The notes: generated by a model not told the origin, from the sequence alone. 29,169 nt of DNA from Roseburia sp. CAG:309 (GCA_000434115.1 FR894022.1:46577-75745); one strand, 5' to 3'; counted from the first letter of the stretch, positions 8,412-16,654 are shown. Numbers and translations are program-made.

Positions 8412-11400
8412 TTGTATCAGCAAAAATGTATGGGGAAACGAGGTCTGGCGGTAGCTTTGAGCCTGATTCTGCTTGGTGGCAGCATCGGTACGGCAGCACC
8501 CGGAGTTCAAGCCCGGAAAACAGAAAAAGTAACGGTGAAAAACCCGGAAATCACGTCACTTGCTTTGAAAAGGGGAGAGAAATTTCAGCTAAAAACAAAA
8601 GGAAATGCAATATTTCAAAGTACAAACAAAAAAGTGATAACAGTTACAAAAAAAGGAATGATCCGGGCAAAAAAAGCGGGAAAGGCTTCTATCAAAATTA
8701 GAAGCAAAAATGCCAAGAAATGCAATGTAAGATTGCAGGTAAGGGTATACGGGAAATTTACGAAAGCCAAAAAGGTATCTGTAAAACCAAAGCAACTTTT
8801 GTTGAAAGCCGGTGAAGAGCGAAAGATCACGGTTTCGCTGTCACCGAAAAAGGCAACCGTAAAAAAAGTGATCTGGAAATCAAGTGATAAAAAAATTGCA
8901 AATGTTGACAAAACAGGAAAGATCACGGCAAAGAAAGCAGGAAACGTGAAGGTGACGGCTTATGCTGCGGATGGAAGAGGTGCGAAAGCCGTTTGTAGTG
9001 TCACGGTGGCCGAAAAAGGAAAAGAAGAGGAAACGACTCGGGCAGTTCATTCGACAAATCCGGAACCACAGTCGACCGGAAGTGCAACACAGAACCCGCA
9101 GACACAGAACCCACAGACAAAGGGACCGCAGCCGCAGGAATCGGATCGTGTTGTGCTTGCGGATGAGACACAGTGCCTGTCGCTTTATGTGGATGGGAAA
9201 GCAAAAGACAGCGAGGGGATACAGCTTGTGGCAAAGTCCTTTGCAGAAGATGTGGCATTGGTCTCTGAATCCGGACAAAAACCGCAGATTATCACGGAAA
9301 ATCCAAAGAGTGAGGGGACAATGCTGATCGCCGGCTCGGTAGGAAACAATGAGCTGATTGATTCGCTGGCGGCACAGGGAAAGATCGACATTTCGGATAT
9401 TTCCGGCAAACGGGAGTGTTATCGGATCCAGGTGGTAGAACAGCCGACAAAGCAGATAGAACGGGCAATTGTAGTGGCAGGAAGTGATAAAAGAGGAACC
9501 ATCTATGGAATCTATCATATTTCTGAATTGATCGGAGTGTCTCCATGGGTTTACTGGGGAGATGCCGTGCCGGAGAAAAAGAGTACGATCATGCTTTCGA
9601 GTGCAGACTTAACGGTCACATCGAAAGAACCATCGGTCAAATACCGTGGAATCTTTTTAAATGATGAAGCTCCTTCTTTGACGGGATGGGTAAAGGAAAA
9701 GTTTGGAAATTACAATGAAGATTTCTATGAACTTGTATATCAGTTGATTCTTCGCTGTAAGGGAAATTATCTGTGGCCGGCGATGTGGTCCAATTCTTTT
9801 AGCGAAGATGGAAAGCAGGCACCGGAGGCGAATGCCGAACTTGCAGATAAATACGGAATTGTTATGGGAACCTCCCACCATGAACCGATGTGCCGCGCCG
9901 GAGTGGAATGGCAGAGAAACTATAAAAAATACGGATCAAGCAATGCGTGGGATTTTATGAAAAACCAACAGGCGATTACTGATTTCTGGAAGAGCGGAAT
10001 CGAGAGGAACAAGTCCTATGAAAATGTTTATACGCTTGGTATGCGCGGCGAGTCCGATTCCGCATTGGGCGGCTCTGTGGAAGATAATATTAATTTATTA
10101 AAAAATGTTATCATGACACAGAAAAACATTTTGAAGGAAAATGCACTCAGCGACGCTCCACAGGTTTTGACCGTTTATAAAGAAGTAGAGGACTATTGGT
10201 ATGGAACAGAAGAAACCGCCGGTTTGAAAGACTGGAGCGAGCTGGACGACGTTACGATCATGCTTTGTGATGATAACTTTGGTAATATGCGTACACTTCC
10301 GACCGGAGAGGACATCAAACGTCCCGGCGGATGGGGAATGTATTATCATTTTGATTATCATGGAGGACCTACTTCTTATGAATGGGTCAATACCGTGGAA
10401 CTTGGTAAAGTTTGGGAACAGATGACAATGGCGTATGAACATGGGATTGATGATATCTGGATCGTGAATGTCGGGGATCTGAAACCGATGGAAATGAATA
10501 TTTCTTATTTTCTTGATCTGGCGTATGATTATGATGCCTGGGGAGAAAAGGGAGAGGGTAAGATAGAACAGTACCGCGCGCAGTGGGTACGTCAGCAATT
10601 TGGCAGATCAATGAGTGAAGACACGGTACAGGAGATCACTTCGCTTTTAAAAGAGTACACCTGGCTCAATGGCTCCTGTAAACCGGAAGTCCTTTACAAT
10701 GGAACCTATTCTGTGACAAATTACAATGAGGCAGAGAATGTTCTTACACGTATTCAGGCAATGATAGAAAAAGCGGAAAAAGTAAAGAAAGAAATTCCGG
10801 CGTCTTTACAGGCAGCCTATTATCAATTGGTTTATTATCCGGTTGCAGCATCGGCGAATGTCGGAGAAATGCAGATATACAGCGGATTTAATAACCGGTA
10901 TTACGAATTGGGAAGTACCGCGGCAAATGTCTATGCCAAATTGGTAAAGAAGACGATCGCGCGGGATAAGGAATTACAGGATGAATATAACAATAACATG
11001 CCCGGGGTTGGAAATAAATGGAAAAACATGATGAGTTCTCCACATGTCGGTTATGTGACATGGAATTCCGAAGGATGGTCGTATCCGGAGGTAAAATACA
11101 CTGCTCCGGAAAGCGATGGTGCAGCGATGCTGGTGGAACTTGAAAACGATTCCAATGTGTACAGTAAGGGAAAATGTGCACTGGATGATTTTCATGATAT
11201 CAGTCAGGAAAGTCAGAGAATCCGTTTGTTGTGTGGCGAGGGAAGTGCTTTTCATTATGAAGTTCAAACCAGTGACGACTGGATTACGGTTTCTAGAAAA
11301 TCCGGTTATGTGACGACGATAGATTCGCTGGATGTGAGCATTGACTGGAGCAGGGTGTCAGAGGATAAGACAGGAACCATCGTGATAAAAGCAGATGATA

Positions 11401-13241
11401 ACACGGTTTCCATCGCGGTAACAGCAAAGTGTCATAATATACAAAATCTGGAAGAAAAAACGTATGTGTATGCAAACGGTTATGCTTCTATGCTGGCAGG
11501 AAATTATAGCAGACTGGTGAGCGGAAAAGACGGAGCGTCATTCCGAACCATTGAAAATTATGGAAAGATGGGGCAGTCCATCAAGGCATTTCCAACCACG
11601 GTTTCCTTTGCGGAAGATGTCAAACAGGCACCTTATGCCGAGTATCAGGTACAGGTTCCGAAAGCCGGAGAATATAAACTTACGGTATATACGGCACCGT
11701 CCAATAACATTGACAGAACACAGGTTAGCCTCCGGTGTGGAATTGGTGTTGGAGACGGAGAAATCCAATTGGTGGACAGCATTGATTCCAATTACATAGG
11801 AGGTACTTCAAACGACTGGTCGAATACCGTAAAGGCAAATGGCCATAAAAAAGAAGTTACCGTATCACTGAAAGAGGGTGTGAACACGATCCGATATTAT
11901 GCTGTGGATCCGGCAGTGGTATTACAGAAACTGGTGATTTCGGAACAGTCTGTAAAAAGTTCACATCTTGGGCCGCAGGAAAGTTATTATGTGGGAAAAA
12001 CGGTAAAAGCCACACAGAACCGTACCGCGATTACCGATACGTTGTATAGTATTCCGGGAAATATTGATCTACAGCAATGTGCAGCAAAAGAAGGAGATTC
12101 TTATTCGTATCCGGCAGTTGTGGGAAAAGCAGAGACCTATGAGATTGGATTGGAAGCAATGGCAGAAACGGAGGCTGTGGCAAAACTGTATTGGAATAAC
12201 ACAGACCTTGGAAGTATTACCATTGGCACAGAAAAGAAAGTGTATTTACTGGAAAAAGATGTTGCGGCAGTGCAGGAAGAAGGAACGTTACGGGTTGAAA
12301 TTACATCCGGCGAAGCATGTTTGTATCAGATCGTTTCTTCTGTAAAAGATACGACACAAAAAGAGCCGGTAACGATAACGGCTTCTTCCGGTGTCGAAGG
12401 ACATGAACCGGACTATGCTTTTGATGGAAAGAACAAAACAAGCTGGAAGGCTGTGGAAACAGATCAGTCGTGGATTGCGTTTGATTTTGGAGCGGAGTAT
12501 TATATTGATCGATATTCAATCCGTCAAAAAGGAGAAACGGAAACACACTACCAGTTCCAGATATTGGAAAATGATGAATGGAAGACCGTATCTGAAAAGG
12601 AGAGCGTGGAAGACAATAAGATTATCTTTTTGCAGGGGAAAACGCCGGTTAAGGCGCAAAAGGTAAGATTTGTCTTTACGGGAGATCAGGTGGAAATATC
12701 GGAAATCCGTCTTACTCCGTACGATAACTGGACCTTGTCCGGCAGTAACACGATTACAGTGAAAAAGAAAGACGGAAGCGATTATCCGATAGACGAAGCA
12801 GTGGCCAGCGCGATTACAGATGGTGATCGGATCACCAATGCGATGCAGGCGGAAATGGGATCCAGTTCAGACAAAAGCCGGCACAGTGTTACCATAAAGA
12901 TGGATCAGAAACAATCGGTGGATACGGTGCGTGTGATCACATCACAGGCGGAAGAATGTGCAGAGCCGGGAAGCGGTAGTATTCCGGATCTGGATATGAC
13001 ATCGGAAAAAGCACAGTATTCCTATCGTGTTCTTTATCAGGATGAAGCGGGAACATGGAAAGAAATAGGAACAACAGTAAAATCGGGCAGCGGTTATTCT
13101 AAAGTGTTTAATGAATTCACTTTAAAGCAGCCTGTTCAGACAGATGCGGTGAAGATTGAAATCTACACCAGTTACTGGGTGCGTCTCGTGGAATGCGAAA
13201 TAGCGAAAAGTCACAAATTCAGTCCCTTTGTGTCTGAGTAG
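8412..13241 (+). CDS. Secreted GH115 xylan alpha-1,2-glucuronidase, multimodular
   Basis: GH115 enzymes remove glucuronic or 4-O-methylglucuronic acid side chains from glucuronoxylan. Numbering residues from codon 8403: signal peptide (KRGLAVALSLILLGGS, cleavage near VQA) to ~38; two Big_2 domains (~38-120 and ~120-205); a Pro/Gln/Thr linker with TQNPQ repeats (~205-247); GH115 N-terminal domain (~247-405); catalytic region (~410-890) with KYRGIFLNDEAPS, NYLWPAMWSNSF and GTSHHEPMCR; a BACON-like segment (~950-1010); GH115 C-terminal domain (~1010-1180); a beta-sandwich module (~1190-1315); an F5/8C-like module (~1319-1440); and a last discoidin-like module to 1612. At ~1,600 residues it is far longer than typical ~850-1000. 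No sortase, SLH or dockerin signal is seen. The start is uncertain: AAGGAG (8397-8402) abuts ATG 8403 but sits 9 nt before TTG 8412; ATG 8430 is also possible. Confidence 0.9.
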   Translation: MYQQKCMGKRGLAVALSLILLGGSIGTAAPGVQARKTEKVTVKNPEITSLALKRGEKFQLKTKGNAIFQSTNKKVITVTKKGMIRAKKAGKASIKIRSKNAKKCNVRLQVRVYGKFTKAKKVSVKPKQLLLKAGEERKITVSLSPKKATVKKVIWKSSDKKIANVDKTGKITAKKAGNVKVTAYAADGRGAKAVCSVTVAEKGKEEETTRAVHSTNPEPQSTGSATQNPQTQNPQTKGPQPQESDRVVLADETQCLSLYVDGKAKDSEGIQLVAKSFAEDVALVSESGQKPQIITENPKSEGTMLIAGSVGNNELIDSLAAQGKIDISDISGKRECYRIQVVEQPTKQIERAIVVAGSDKRGTIYGIYHISELIGVSPWVYWGDAVPEKKSTIMLSSADLTVTSKEPSVKYRGIFLNDEAPSLTGWVKEKFGNYNEDFYELVYQLILRCKGNYLWPAMWSNSFSEDGKQAPEANAELADKYGIVMGTSHHEPMCRAGVEWQRNYKKYGSSNAWDFMKNQQAITDFWKSGIERNKSYENVYTLGMRGESDSALGGSVEDNINLLKNVIMTQKNILKENALSDAPQVLTVYKEVEDYWYGTEETAGLKDWSELDDVTIMLCDDNFGNMRTLPTGEDIKRPGGWGMYYHFDYHGGPTSYEWVNTVELGKVWEQMTMAYEHGIDDIWIVNVGDLKPMEMNISYFLDLAYDYDAWGEKGEGKIEQYRAQWVRQQFGRSMSEDTVQEITSLLKEYTWLNGSCKPEVLYNGTYSVTNYNEAENVLTRIQAMIEKAEKVKKEIPASLQAAYYQLVYYPVAASANVGEMQIYSGFNNRYYELGSTAANVYAKLVKKTIARDKELQDEYNNNMPGVGNKWKNMMSSPHVGYVTWNSEGWSYPEVKYTAPESDGAAMLVELENDSNVYSKGKCALDDFHDISQESQRIRLLCGEGSAFHYEVQTSDDWITVSRKSGYVTTIDSLDVSIDWSRVSEDKTGTIVIKADDNTVSIAVTAKCHNIQNLEEKTYVYANGYASMLAGNYSRLVSGKDGASFRTIENYGKMGQSIKAFPTTVSFAEDVKQAPYAEYQVQVPKAGEYKLTVYTAPSNNIDRTQVSLRCGIGVGDGEIQLVDSIDSNYIGGTSNDWSNTVKANGHKKEVTVSLKEGVNTIRYYAVDPAVVLQKLVISEQSVKSSHLGPQESYYVGKTVKATQNRTAITDTLYSIPGNIDLQQCAAKEGDSYSYPAVVGKAETYEIGLEAMAETEAVAKLYWNNTDLGSITIGTEKKVYLLEKDVAAVQEEGTLRVEITSGEACLYQIVSSVKDTTQKEPVTITASSGVEGHEPDYAFDGKNKTSWKAVETDQSWIAFDFGAEYYIDRYSIRQKGETETHYQFQILENDEWKTVSEKESVEDNKIIFLQGKTPVKAQKVRFVFTGDQVEISEIRLTPYDNWTLSGSNTITVKKKDGSDYPIDEAVASAITDGDRITNAMQAEMGSSSDKSRHSVTIKMDQKQSVDTVRVITSQAEECAEPGSGSIPDLDMTSEKAQYSYRVLYQDEAGTWKEIGTTVKSGSGYSKVFNEFTLKQPVQTDAVKIEIYTSYWVRLVECEIAKSHKFSPFVSE

Positions 13242-13271
13242 AAAAATTATTAAAAAAGTTTAGAAAAGGTA

Positions 13272-13300
13272 TTGACAAAATAGATGGCGGATGGTAAGAT
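13272..13300 (+). promoter_or_regulatory. tRNA-Leu promoter
   Basis: TTGACA (13272-13277), a 17-bp spacer and TAAGAT (13295-13300), placing the transcript start about 26 bp before the tRNA. It lies between the GH115 stop and the tRNA, so the tRNA has its own promoter. Confidence 0.75.
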
Positions 13301-13332
13301 ATTGATTGTTGTGAGGCAAACATTTCACACAT

Positions 13333-13415
13333 GCGGATGTGGCGGAATGGCAGACGCACAAGACTCAAAATCTTGCGGGGGTGACCTCGTGTGGGTTCAA
13401 GTCCCACCATCCGCA
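13333..13415 (+). tRNA. tRNA-Leu (anticodon CAA)
   Basis: The acceptor stem pairs GCGGATG (13333-13339) with CATCCGC (13408-13414), followed by discriminator A13415. The anticodon stem CAAGA/TCTTG encloses the loop CTCAAAA, giving anticodon CAA, which reads UUG. The long variable arm (CGGGGGTGACCTCG) is typical of class II leucine tRNAs, and the T-arm shows GGTTCAAGTCC. The 3' CCA is not encoded. The tRNA stands alone, not in a cluster. Confidence 0.95.
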
Positions 13416-13420
13416 CGAAA

Positions 13421-13456
13421 AAGAGCTTTGGTAGAGAACCAAGGTTCTTTTTTTTA
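13421..13456 (+). terminator. Terminator of tRNA-Leu
   Basis: A 12-bp stem with two G.U pairs (13421-13432 with 13438-13449), a 5-nt loop and a run of T from 13448 to 13455. It starts 5 bp after the tRNA. Confidence 0.85.
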
Positions 13457-13468
13457 TTTATGAATAAA

Positions 13469-13659
13469 GTAACTATTCAGGACTCCCACCGCCCTCATTC
13501 GCATTTTCGAACACTTCGTGTTCTTTCCCGTCTTTGACAAGGCTAAAAATGCTCATAAGGGGGTGGGGAGTCCTATTAGAACCACTGTGCAGAAAACAAT
13601 GTTTCTTACGTGCAAGCACGACAATCCATTGTTTTTGCACAGCGGTCCTGAATAGTTAC
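13469..13659 (+). mobile_element. 191-bp non-autonomous element, copy A (IS66-like ends, two hairpins)
   Basis: Perfect 15-bp terminal inverted repeats GTAACTATTCAGGAC (13469-13483) and its complement (13645-13659) are flanked by a perfect 8-bp direct repeat TGAATAAA (13461-13468 and 13660-13667). GTAA ends with an 8-bp target duplication are hallmarks of the IS66 family (established knowledge); there is no room for a transposase, so this would be a MITE. Inside, stem 1 pairs 13480-13490 with 13562-13573 and holds a small hairpin GAACAC-TTC-GTGTTC; stem 2 pairs 13585-13601 with 13627-13642 and has a CGTGC-AA-GCACG tip. It lies between the terminators of tRNA-Leu and the convergent carbamate-kinase-like gene, a safe insertion site. 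A second copy sits at 22414-22604 in the opposite orientation. Confidence 0.8.
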
Positions 13660-13662
13660 TGA

Positions 13663-13710
13663 ATAAAAAAGAACTGCTGATCCCGTGTGCAGGGAAGAGC
13701 AGCTCTTTTT
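13663..13710 (-). terminator. Terminator of the carbamate-kinase-like gene (probably bidirectional)
   Basis: AAGAACTGCT (13669-13678) pairs with AGCAGCTCTT (13698-13707) with one G.U pair. Both sides carry A/T runs, so U-tails form on either strand. It lies just after the stop of the minus-strand gene. Confidence 0.75.
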
Positions 13711-13721
13711 CGTTCGAATAT

Positions 13722-14639
13722 TTATTTGGTAATGCGTGTACCGCGGCGTCCGCGGATGAGATGATACGCATCTTCCAGATTTCCAATGATGGCAGTACGT
13801 TCTTCGCCGGAAGTGACGAAAGAAACACAGGCGTCAATTTTTGGAAGGGTAGTAATTTCATCAAAATGTCCTTCGTCCATCAATTGAATTGCTTCCTCAG
13901 AGGTCAGGGTATCGATTGGTTTTCCATCGGCTTCCATCTGGTCACGGGCGGTCAGGATCAGGAGAGTAGAAGCATCTAACATATCCGCAAGTTTGGCAGC
14001 GGTGTAGTCTTTTTCAATAACAGCGCTTGCTCCTTTTAATTTCGTACCCTGTTCCATAACCGGGATACCGCCGCCTCCGGCAGCAATTACAATCTGACCG
14101 GCATCGACAAGTGCTTTTACCGCGTCGATCTCATAAATGTCGACCGGACGTGGAGAAGCGATGATTCTCCGATAAGAACCATTTTCTTCTACAACATGGT
14201 TCCCTTTTTCTTCTTCTGCCTCAGCTTCTTCGGCAGTCATATAGCGGCCGATTACTTTAGTAGGATGGTTGAATGCTTTGTCAAAAGGATCCACGCGTAC
14301 CTGAGTGATGATGGTTGAAACCGGTTTAAAAATACCGCGGTTCAAAAGCTCCGAGCGGACGGCGTTCTGAAGGTCGTAGCCGATATATCCCTGACTCATG
14401 GCACCACACAGGGACATCGGTGCTACCGTGTAGCGTTTGTCCAGCCGTGCAAATTCGGTCATCGCTGTCTGGATCATGCCGATCTGCGGACCATTGCTGT
14501 GTGTAATAACGATTTCATATTTTGCTTCTACCAGATCTGCGATGGCTTCCGCTGCTTTTTTTACATTCTTCTGCTGCTCCGGGAAGGTCTCTCCAAAGGC
14601 ATTTCTTCCAAGAGCGACAACAATTCTATTATTTTTCAT
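13722..14639 (-). CDS. Divergent carbamate kinase-like protein
   Basis: At 305 residues it has the length and layout of ArcC-type carbamate kinase (carbamoyl phosphate + ADP to ATP + carbamate): VVALGRNAF at the N-terminus, THSNGPQIG, TQVRVDPFDKAF, SPRPVDIYE, AAGGGGIPV, AVIEKDYTAAKLA and LLILTARD. Several motifs that are near-invariant in characterised enzymes differ: ALGGNA is ALGRNA, HGNGP is HSNGP, the LTxVD block is LTARD, and the PGSMxPK block reads EITTLPK. It may therefore have altered activity or substrate, or be a distinct paralog. No arginine deiminase or ornithine carbamoyltransferase gene is nearby. ATG 14639 follows GGGAGG (14653-14648) and overlaps by ATGA the stop of a 31-codon leader ORF. 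Confidence 0.85.
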   Translation of the reverse strand: MKNNRIVVALGRNAFGETFPEQQKNVKKAAEAIADLVEAKYEIVITHSNGPQIGMIQTAMTEFARLDKRYTVAPMSLCGAMSQGYIGYDLQNAVRSELLNRGIFKPVSTIITQVRVDPFDKAFNHPTKVIGRYMTAEEAEAEEEKGNHVVEENGSYRRIIASPRPVDIYEIDAVKALVDAGQIVIAAGGGGIPVMEQGTKLKGASAVIEKDYTAAKLADMLDASTLLILTARDQMEADGKPIDTLTSEEAIQLMDEGHFDEITTLPKIDACVSFVTSGEERTAIIGNLEDAYHLIRGRRGTRITK

Positions 14640-14731
14640 GTGGGTTTCCTCCCTCGTATAATATGTGTTGCCCCCTCGCTTCCGCTCGGCGGCAGGTCGT
14701 CGGAACCATCTTTATAATATGACTTCGTCAT
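14636..14731 (-). CDS. 31-codon leader ORF overlapping the carbamate-kinase-like start
   Basis: Starting at ATG 14731 behind a strong GGGAGG (14744-14739), the minus strand reads MTKSYYKDGSDDLPPSGSEG and 11 more residues before a TGA that overlaps the downstream ATG (ATGA). The layout permits translational coupling. The start codon lies in an 8-bp hairpin (AATATGAC-GAA-GTCATATT) enclosed by GGAACC/GGTTCC (14702-14707, 14735-14740), the latter touching the binding site. The sequence around its binding site and start resembles that of the kinase-like gene 92 bp away, so it may be a by-product of a tandem duplication. I know of no family for the peptide; expression is unproven. Confidence 0.4.
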   Translation of the reverse strand: MTKSYYKDGSDDLPPSGSEGATHIIRGRKPT

Positions 14732-14772
14732 ATTGGTTCCTCCCTTGTTAATATGTACAATCTTAGACTATC

Positions 14773-14801
14773 ATTATAGCAAATCTGTGAACAATAATCA
14801 A
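14773..14801 (-). promoter_or_regulatory. Promoter of the carbamate-kinase-like gene
   Basis: On the minus strand TTGATT (14801-14796), 17 bp, then TATAAT (14778-14773). The start point would be near 14766, leaving a ~125-nt leader that contains the 31-codon ORF. Confidence 0.65.
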
Positions 14802-14824
14802 CAAGAAGAAAGACAAAAAATAAG

Positions 14825-14853
14825 TTGAAAAAAACTGATATGTGAGTTATACT
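14825..14853 (+). promoter_or_regulatory. Promoter of the beta-CASP metallo-hydrolase gene
   Basis: TTGAAA (14825-14830), a 17-bp spacer and TATACT (14848-14853). It gives a leader of about 105 nt, in which I see only a short CGGAT/ATCCG inverted repeat and no recognisable riboswitch. Confidence 0.65.
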
Positions 14854-14964
14854 ATTAGTAACATTTGATGAGTTTCGAAAATACATTATGGGGCAAGATA
14901 AAGAATCCTTTCGGATGGAGAATCACGAATCCGGGATGCAAAAAAAGTAAAGGAGGGGGTAGCA

Positions 14965-16569
14965 ATGAAACTAGAATTTCTTGGGGCTGCTCACGAGGTG
15001 ACAGGAAGCTGTCATTATCTTGAAATAGGCGGTAAACGCCTTTGCGTAGACATTGGTATGGAACAGGGAAGAGATTTGTTTGAAAATCAGGAGATTCCTG
15101 TCAATGCGGCAGAACTTGATTACATACTGCTTACTCATGCACATATTGATCATACAGGACTTTTGCCGATGCTTTATGCCAACGGATTCCGCGGTCAGGT
15201 ATTTGCAACCAAAGCGACAGCGGAACTCAGTACGATCATGCTGCGTGACAGTGCACATATCCAGCAGTTTGAGGCAGAATGGAGAAACCGAAAAGCAAAA
15301 CGTTCCGGCGGCGAACCTTATGTACCGCTGTATACGATGGAAGATGCACTTGCGGCGGTAAGGCTTCTGATTCCGTGTGATTATGATAAGAAAATTAAAT
15401 TGTGTGATGAGATCACGATCCGGTTTACGGATGTCGGACATTTGTTGGGATCTTCTTCGATTGAAGTGTTTGCTGACGAAAATGGAGAATCCAGAACGAT
15501 TGTATTTTCCGGGGATCTCGGTAATGTCAATAAGCCGATCCTGCGGGATCCGATTCCGACACACAGTGCGGATTATGTGGTAATGGAATCTACCTATGGA
15601 GACCGGTATCATGGAGATACACCAAACTATGTTGCCGAACTGGCAGAAATCATAGAGCGGACATTTGCCCGAGGTGGAAATGTTGTGATTCCTGCATTTG
15701 CCGTAGGACGAACACAGGAACTTTTGTATTTTATCCGCCAGATCAAAGAACAGGAACTGATTACAACCAATCCTAATTTTGAAGTATATGTAGATAGTCC
15801 TCTTGCCGTAGAGGCGACGAGTATTTTCGGAAAAAATGTGAAAGAATGTTTTGATGAGGAAGCAAAGGCTCTGGTAGAAAATGGAATCAATCCGCTGAGT
15901 TTTAAAGGCTTGAAACTTTCCATTACCAGTGATGACAGCAAGGAGATCAACTTTGATCCCAATCCGAAAGTCATCATTTCCGCATCGGGTATGTGTGAAG
16001 CCGGAAGAATCCGTCATCATTTAAAACATAACTTATGGAGAGAAGACAGTACCATTGTCTTTGTAGGATATCAGGCAGTAGGAACTCTTGGACGTTCTTT
16101 GTTAGAGGGAGCGACAAATGTAAAATTGTTTGGTGAGCCTGTGGAAGTACGCGCAGAAATTGTAAAGATATCCGGTATCAGCGGACATGCGGATAAAAAA
16201 GGACTGATTCATTGGATTACCAGCTTTGATGAAAAACAGCCAAAGCGTGTCTTTGTGGTACATGGAGAAGACCAGGTGTGTGACAGTTTTGCAGAATGTC
16301 TGGAAAAAGAACACGGTCTGCCGGCGACAGCTCCTTACAGTGGCACGACATTTAATCTTATCACAGGAGAGTTTGAGTATATCGCAGAGCCGGTTTATGT
16401 AAAGAAAAAAGACGGAGCAAAGAAACGTGCGATGGATGTATTTGGACGTCTGCTCCTGGCTGGCGAACGTCTGATGGCAGTCATTCGGAAGAACGAAGGA
16501 CTCAGCAACAAAGAGACAGCCAAATTTACCGATCAGATCAACGCACTGTGCGACAAATGGGATCGATAG
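14965..16569 (+). CDS. MBL-fold beta-CASP metallo-hydrolase (RNA-processing nuclease family)
   Basis: The protein has the metallo-beta-lactamase zinc motif H58-A-H60-I-D62-H63 (LTHAHIDHTG), GHLLGSSSIE with a further metal ligand region, FSGDLG (D184), a beta-CASP insert (AFAVGRTQELLYFI and VDSPLA), ASGMCEAGRIRHHL, and the C-terminal RMMBL-type motif SGHADKKGL (H408). This is the architecture of bacterial CPSF73-like/TTHA0252-type ribonucleases, which cleave RNA in the cytoplasm. It lacks the C-terminal domain of RNase J, so I do not name it rnj; the last ~50 residues form a short helical tail. The start ATG 14965 follows AAAGGAGG. At 534 residues it is a normal size for the group. It has its own promoter, and no partner gene is evident. 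Confidence 0.9.
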   Translation: MKLEFLGAAHEVTGSCHYLEIGGKRLCVDIGMEQGRDLFENQEIPVNAAELDYILLTHAHIDHTGLLPMLYANGFRGQVFATKATAELSTIMLRDSAHIQQFEAEWRNRKAKRSGGEPYVPLYTMEDALAAVRLLIPCDYDKKIKLCDEITIRFTDVGHLLGSSSIEVFADENGESRTIVFSGDLGNVNKPILRDPIPTHSADYVVMESTYGDRYHGDTPNYVAELAEIIERTFARGGNVVIPAFAVGRTQELLYFIRQIKEQELITTNPNFEVYVDSPLAVEATSIFGKNVKECFDEEAKALVENGINPLSFKGLKLSITSDDSKEINFDPNPKVIISASGMCEAGRIRHHLKHNLWREDSTIVFVGYQAVGTLGRSLLEGATNVKLFGEPVEVRAEIVKISGISGHADKKGLIHWITSFDEKQPKRVFVVHGEDQVCDSFAECLEKEHGLPATAPYSGTTFNLITGEFEYIAEPVYVKKKDGAKKRAMDVFGRLLLAGERLMAVIRKNEGLSNKETAKFTDQINALCDKWDR

Positions 16570-16602
16570 GAACATTGAAATTATGTGATATCCTAAGGGT
16601 CA

Positions 16603-16654
16603 GGTGGAAATTGTCCGCATAAAATGAGGAGGATTTCCACCGGGAGCCCCCGGT
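16603..16654 (+). promoter_or_regulatory. Two overlapping hairpins in the transaldolase leader
   Basis: GGTGGAAAT (16603-16611) pairs perfectly with ATTTCCACC (16633-16641), and ACCGGG (16639-16644) pairs with CCCGGT (16649-16654). The two stems share bases 16639-16641, so they compete at their junction. No T-run follows, so a classical terminator is unlikely; a regulatory or stabilising leader element is possible. Confidence 0.45.

Noticed and set aside
8282..8701. 139-residue plus-strand ORF covering the operator region and the start of the GH115 gene
   Set aside because: It runs through promoter sequence and is out of frame with the signal peptide and Big_2 domain of GH115.
9059..9141. 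Short tandem-like repeats (cagacacagaacccacag type), considered as a CRISPR or satellite
   Set aside because: They are in-frame codons of a TQNPQ-rich linker in the GH115 protein; no CRISPR repeat-spacer pattern exists in the window.
13219..13416. 65-residue minus-strand ORF starting MRMVGLEPTRGHP
   Set aside because: It is the antisense of tRNA-Leu(CAA); this translated antisense-tRNA peptide is a familiar false gene call.
14971..16020. 349-residue minus-strand ORF
   Set aside because: It lies wholly opposite the beta-CASP hydrolase gene, has Cys/Arg/Phe-rich composition, no domain and no ribosome binding site; it is a shadow frame.
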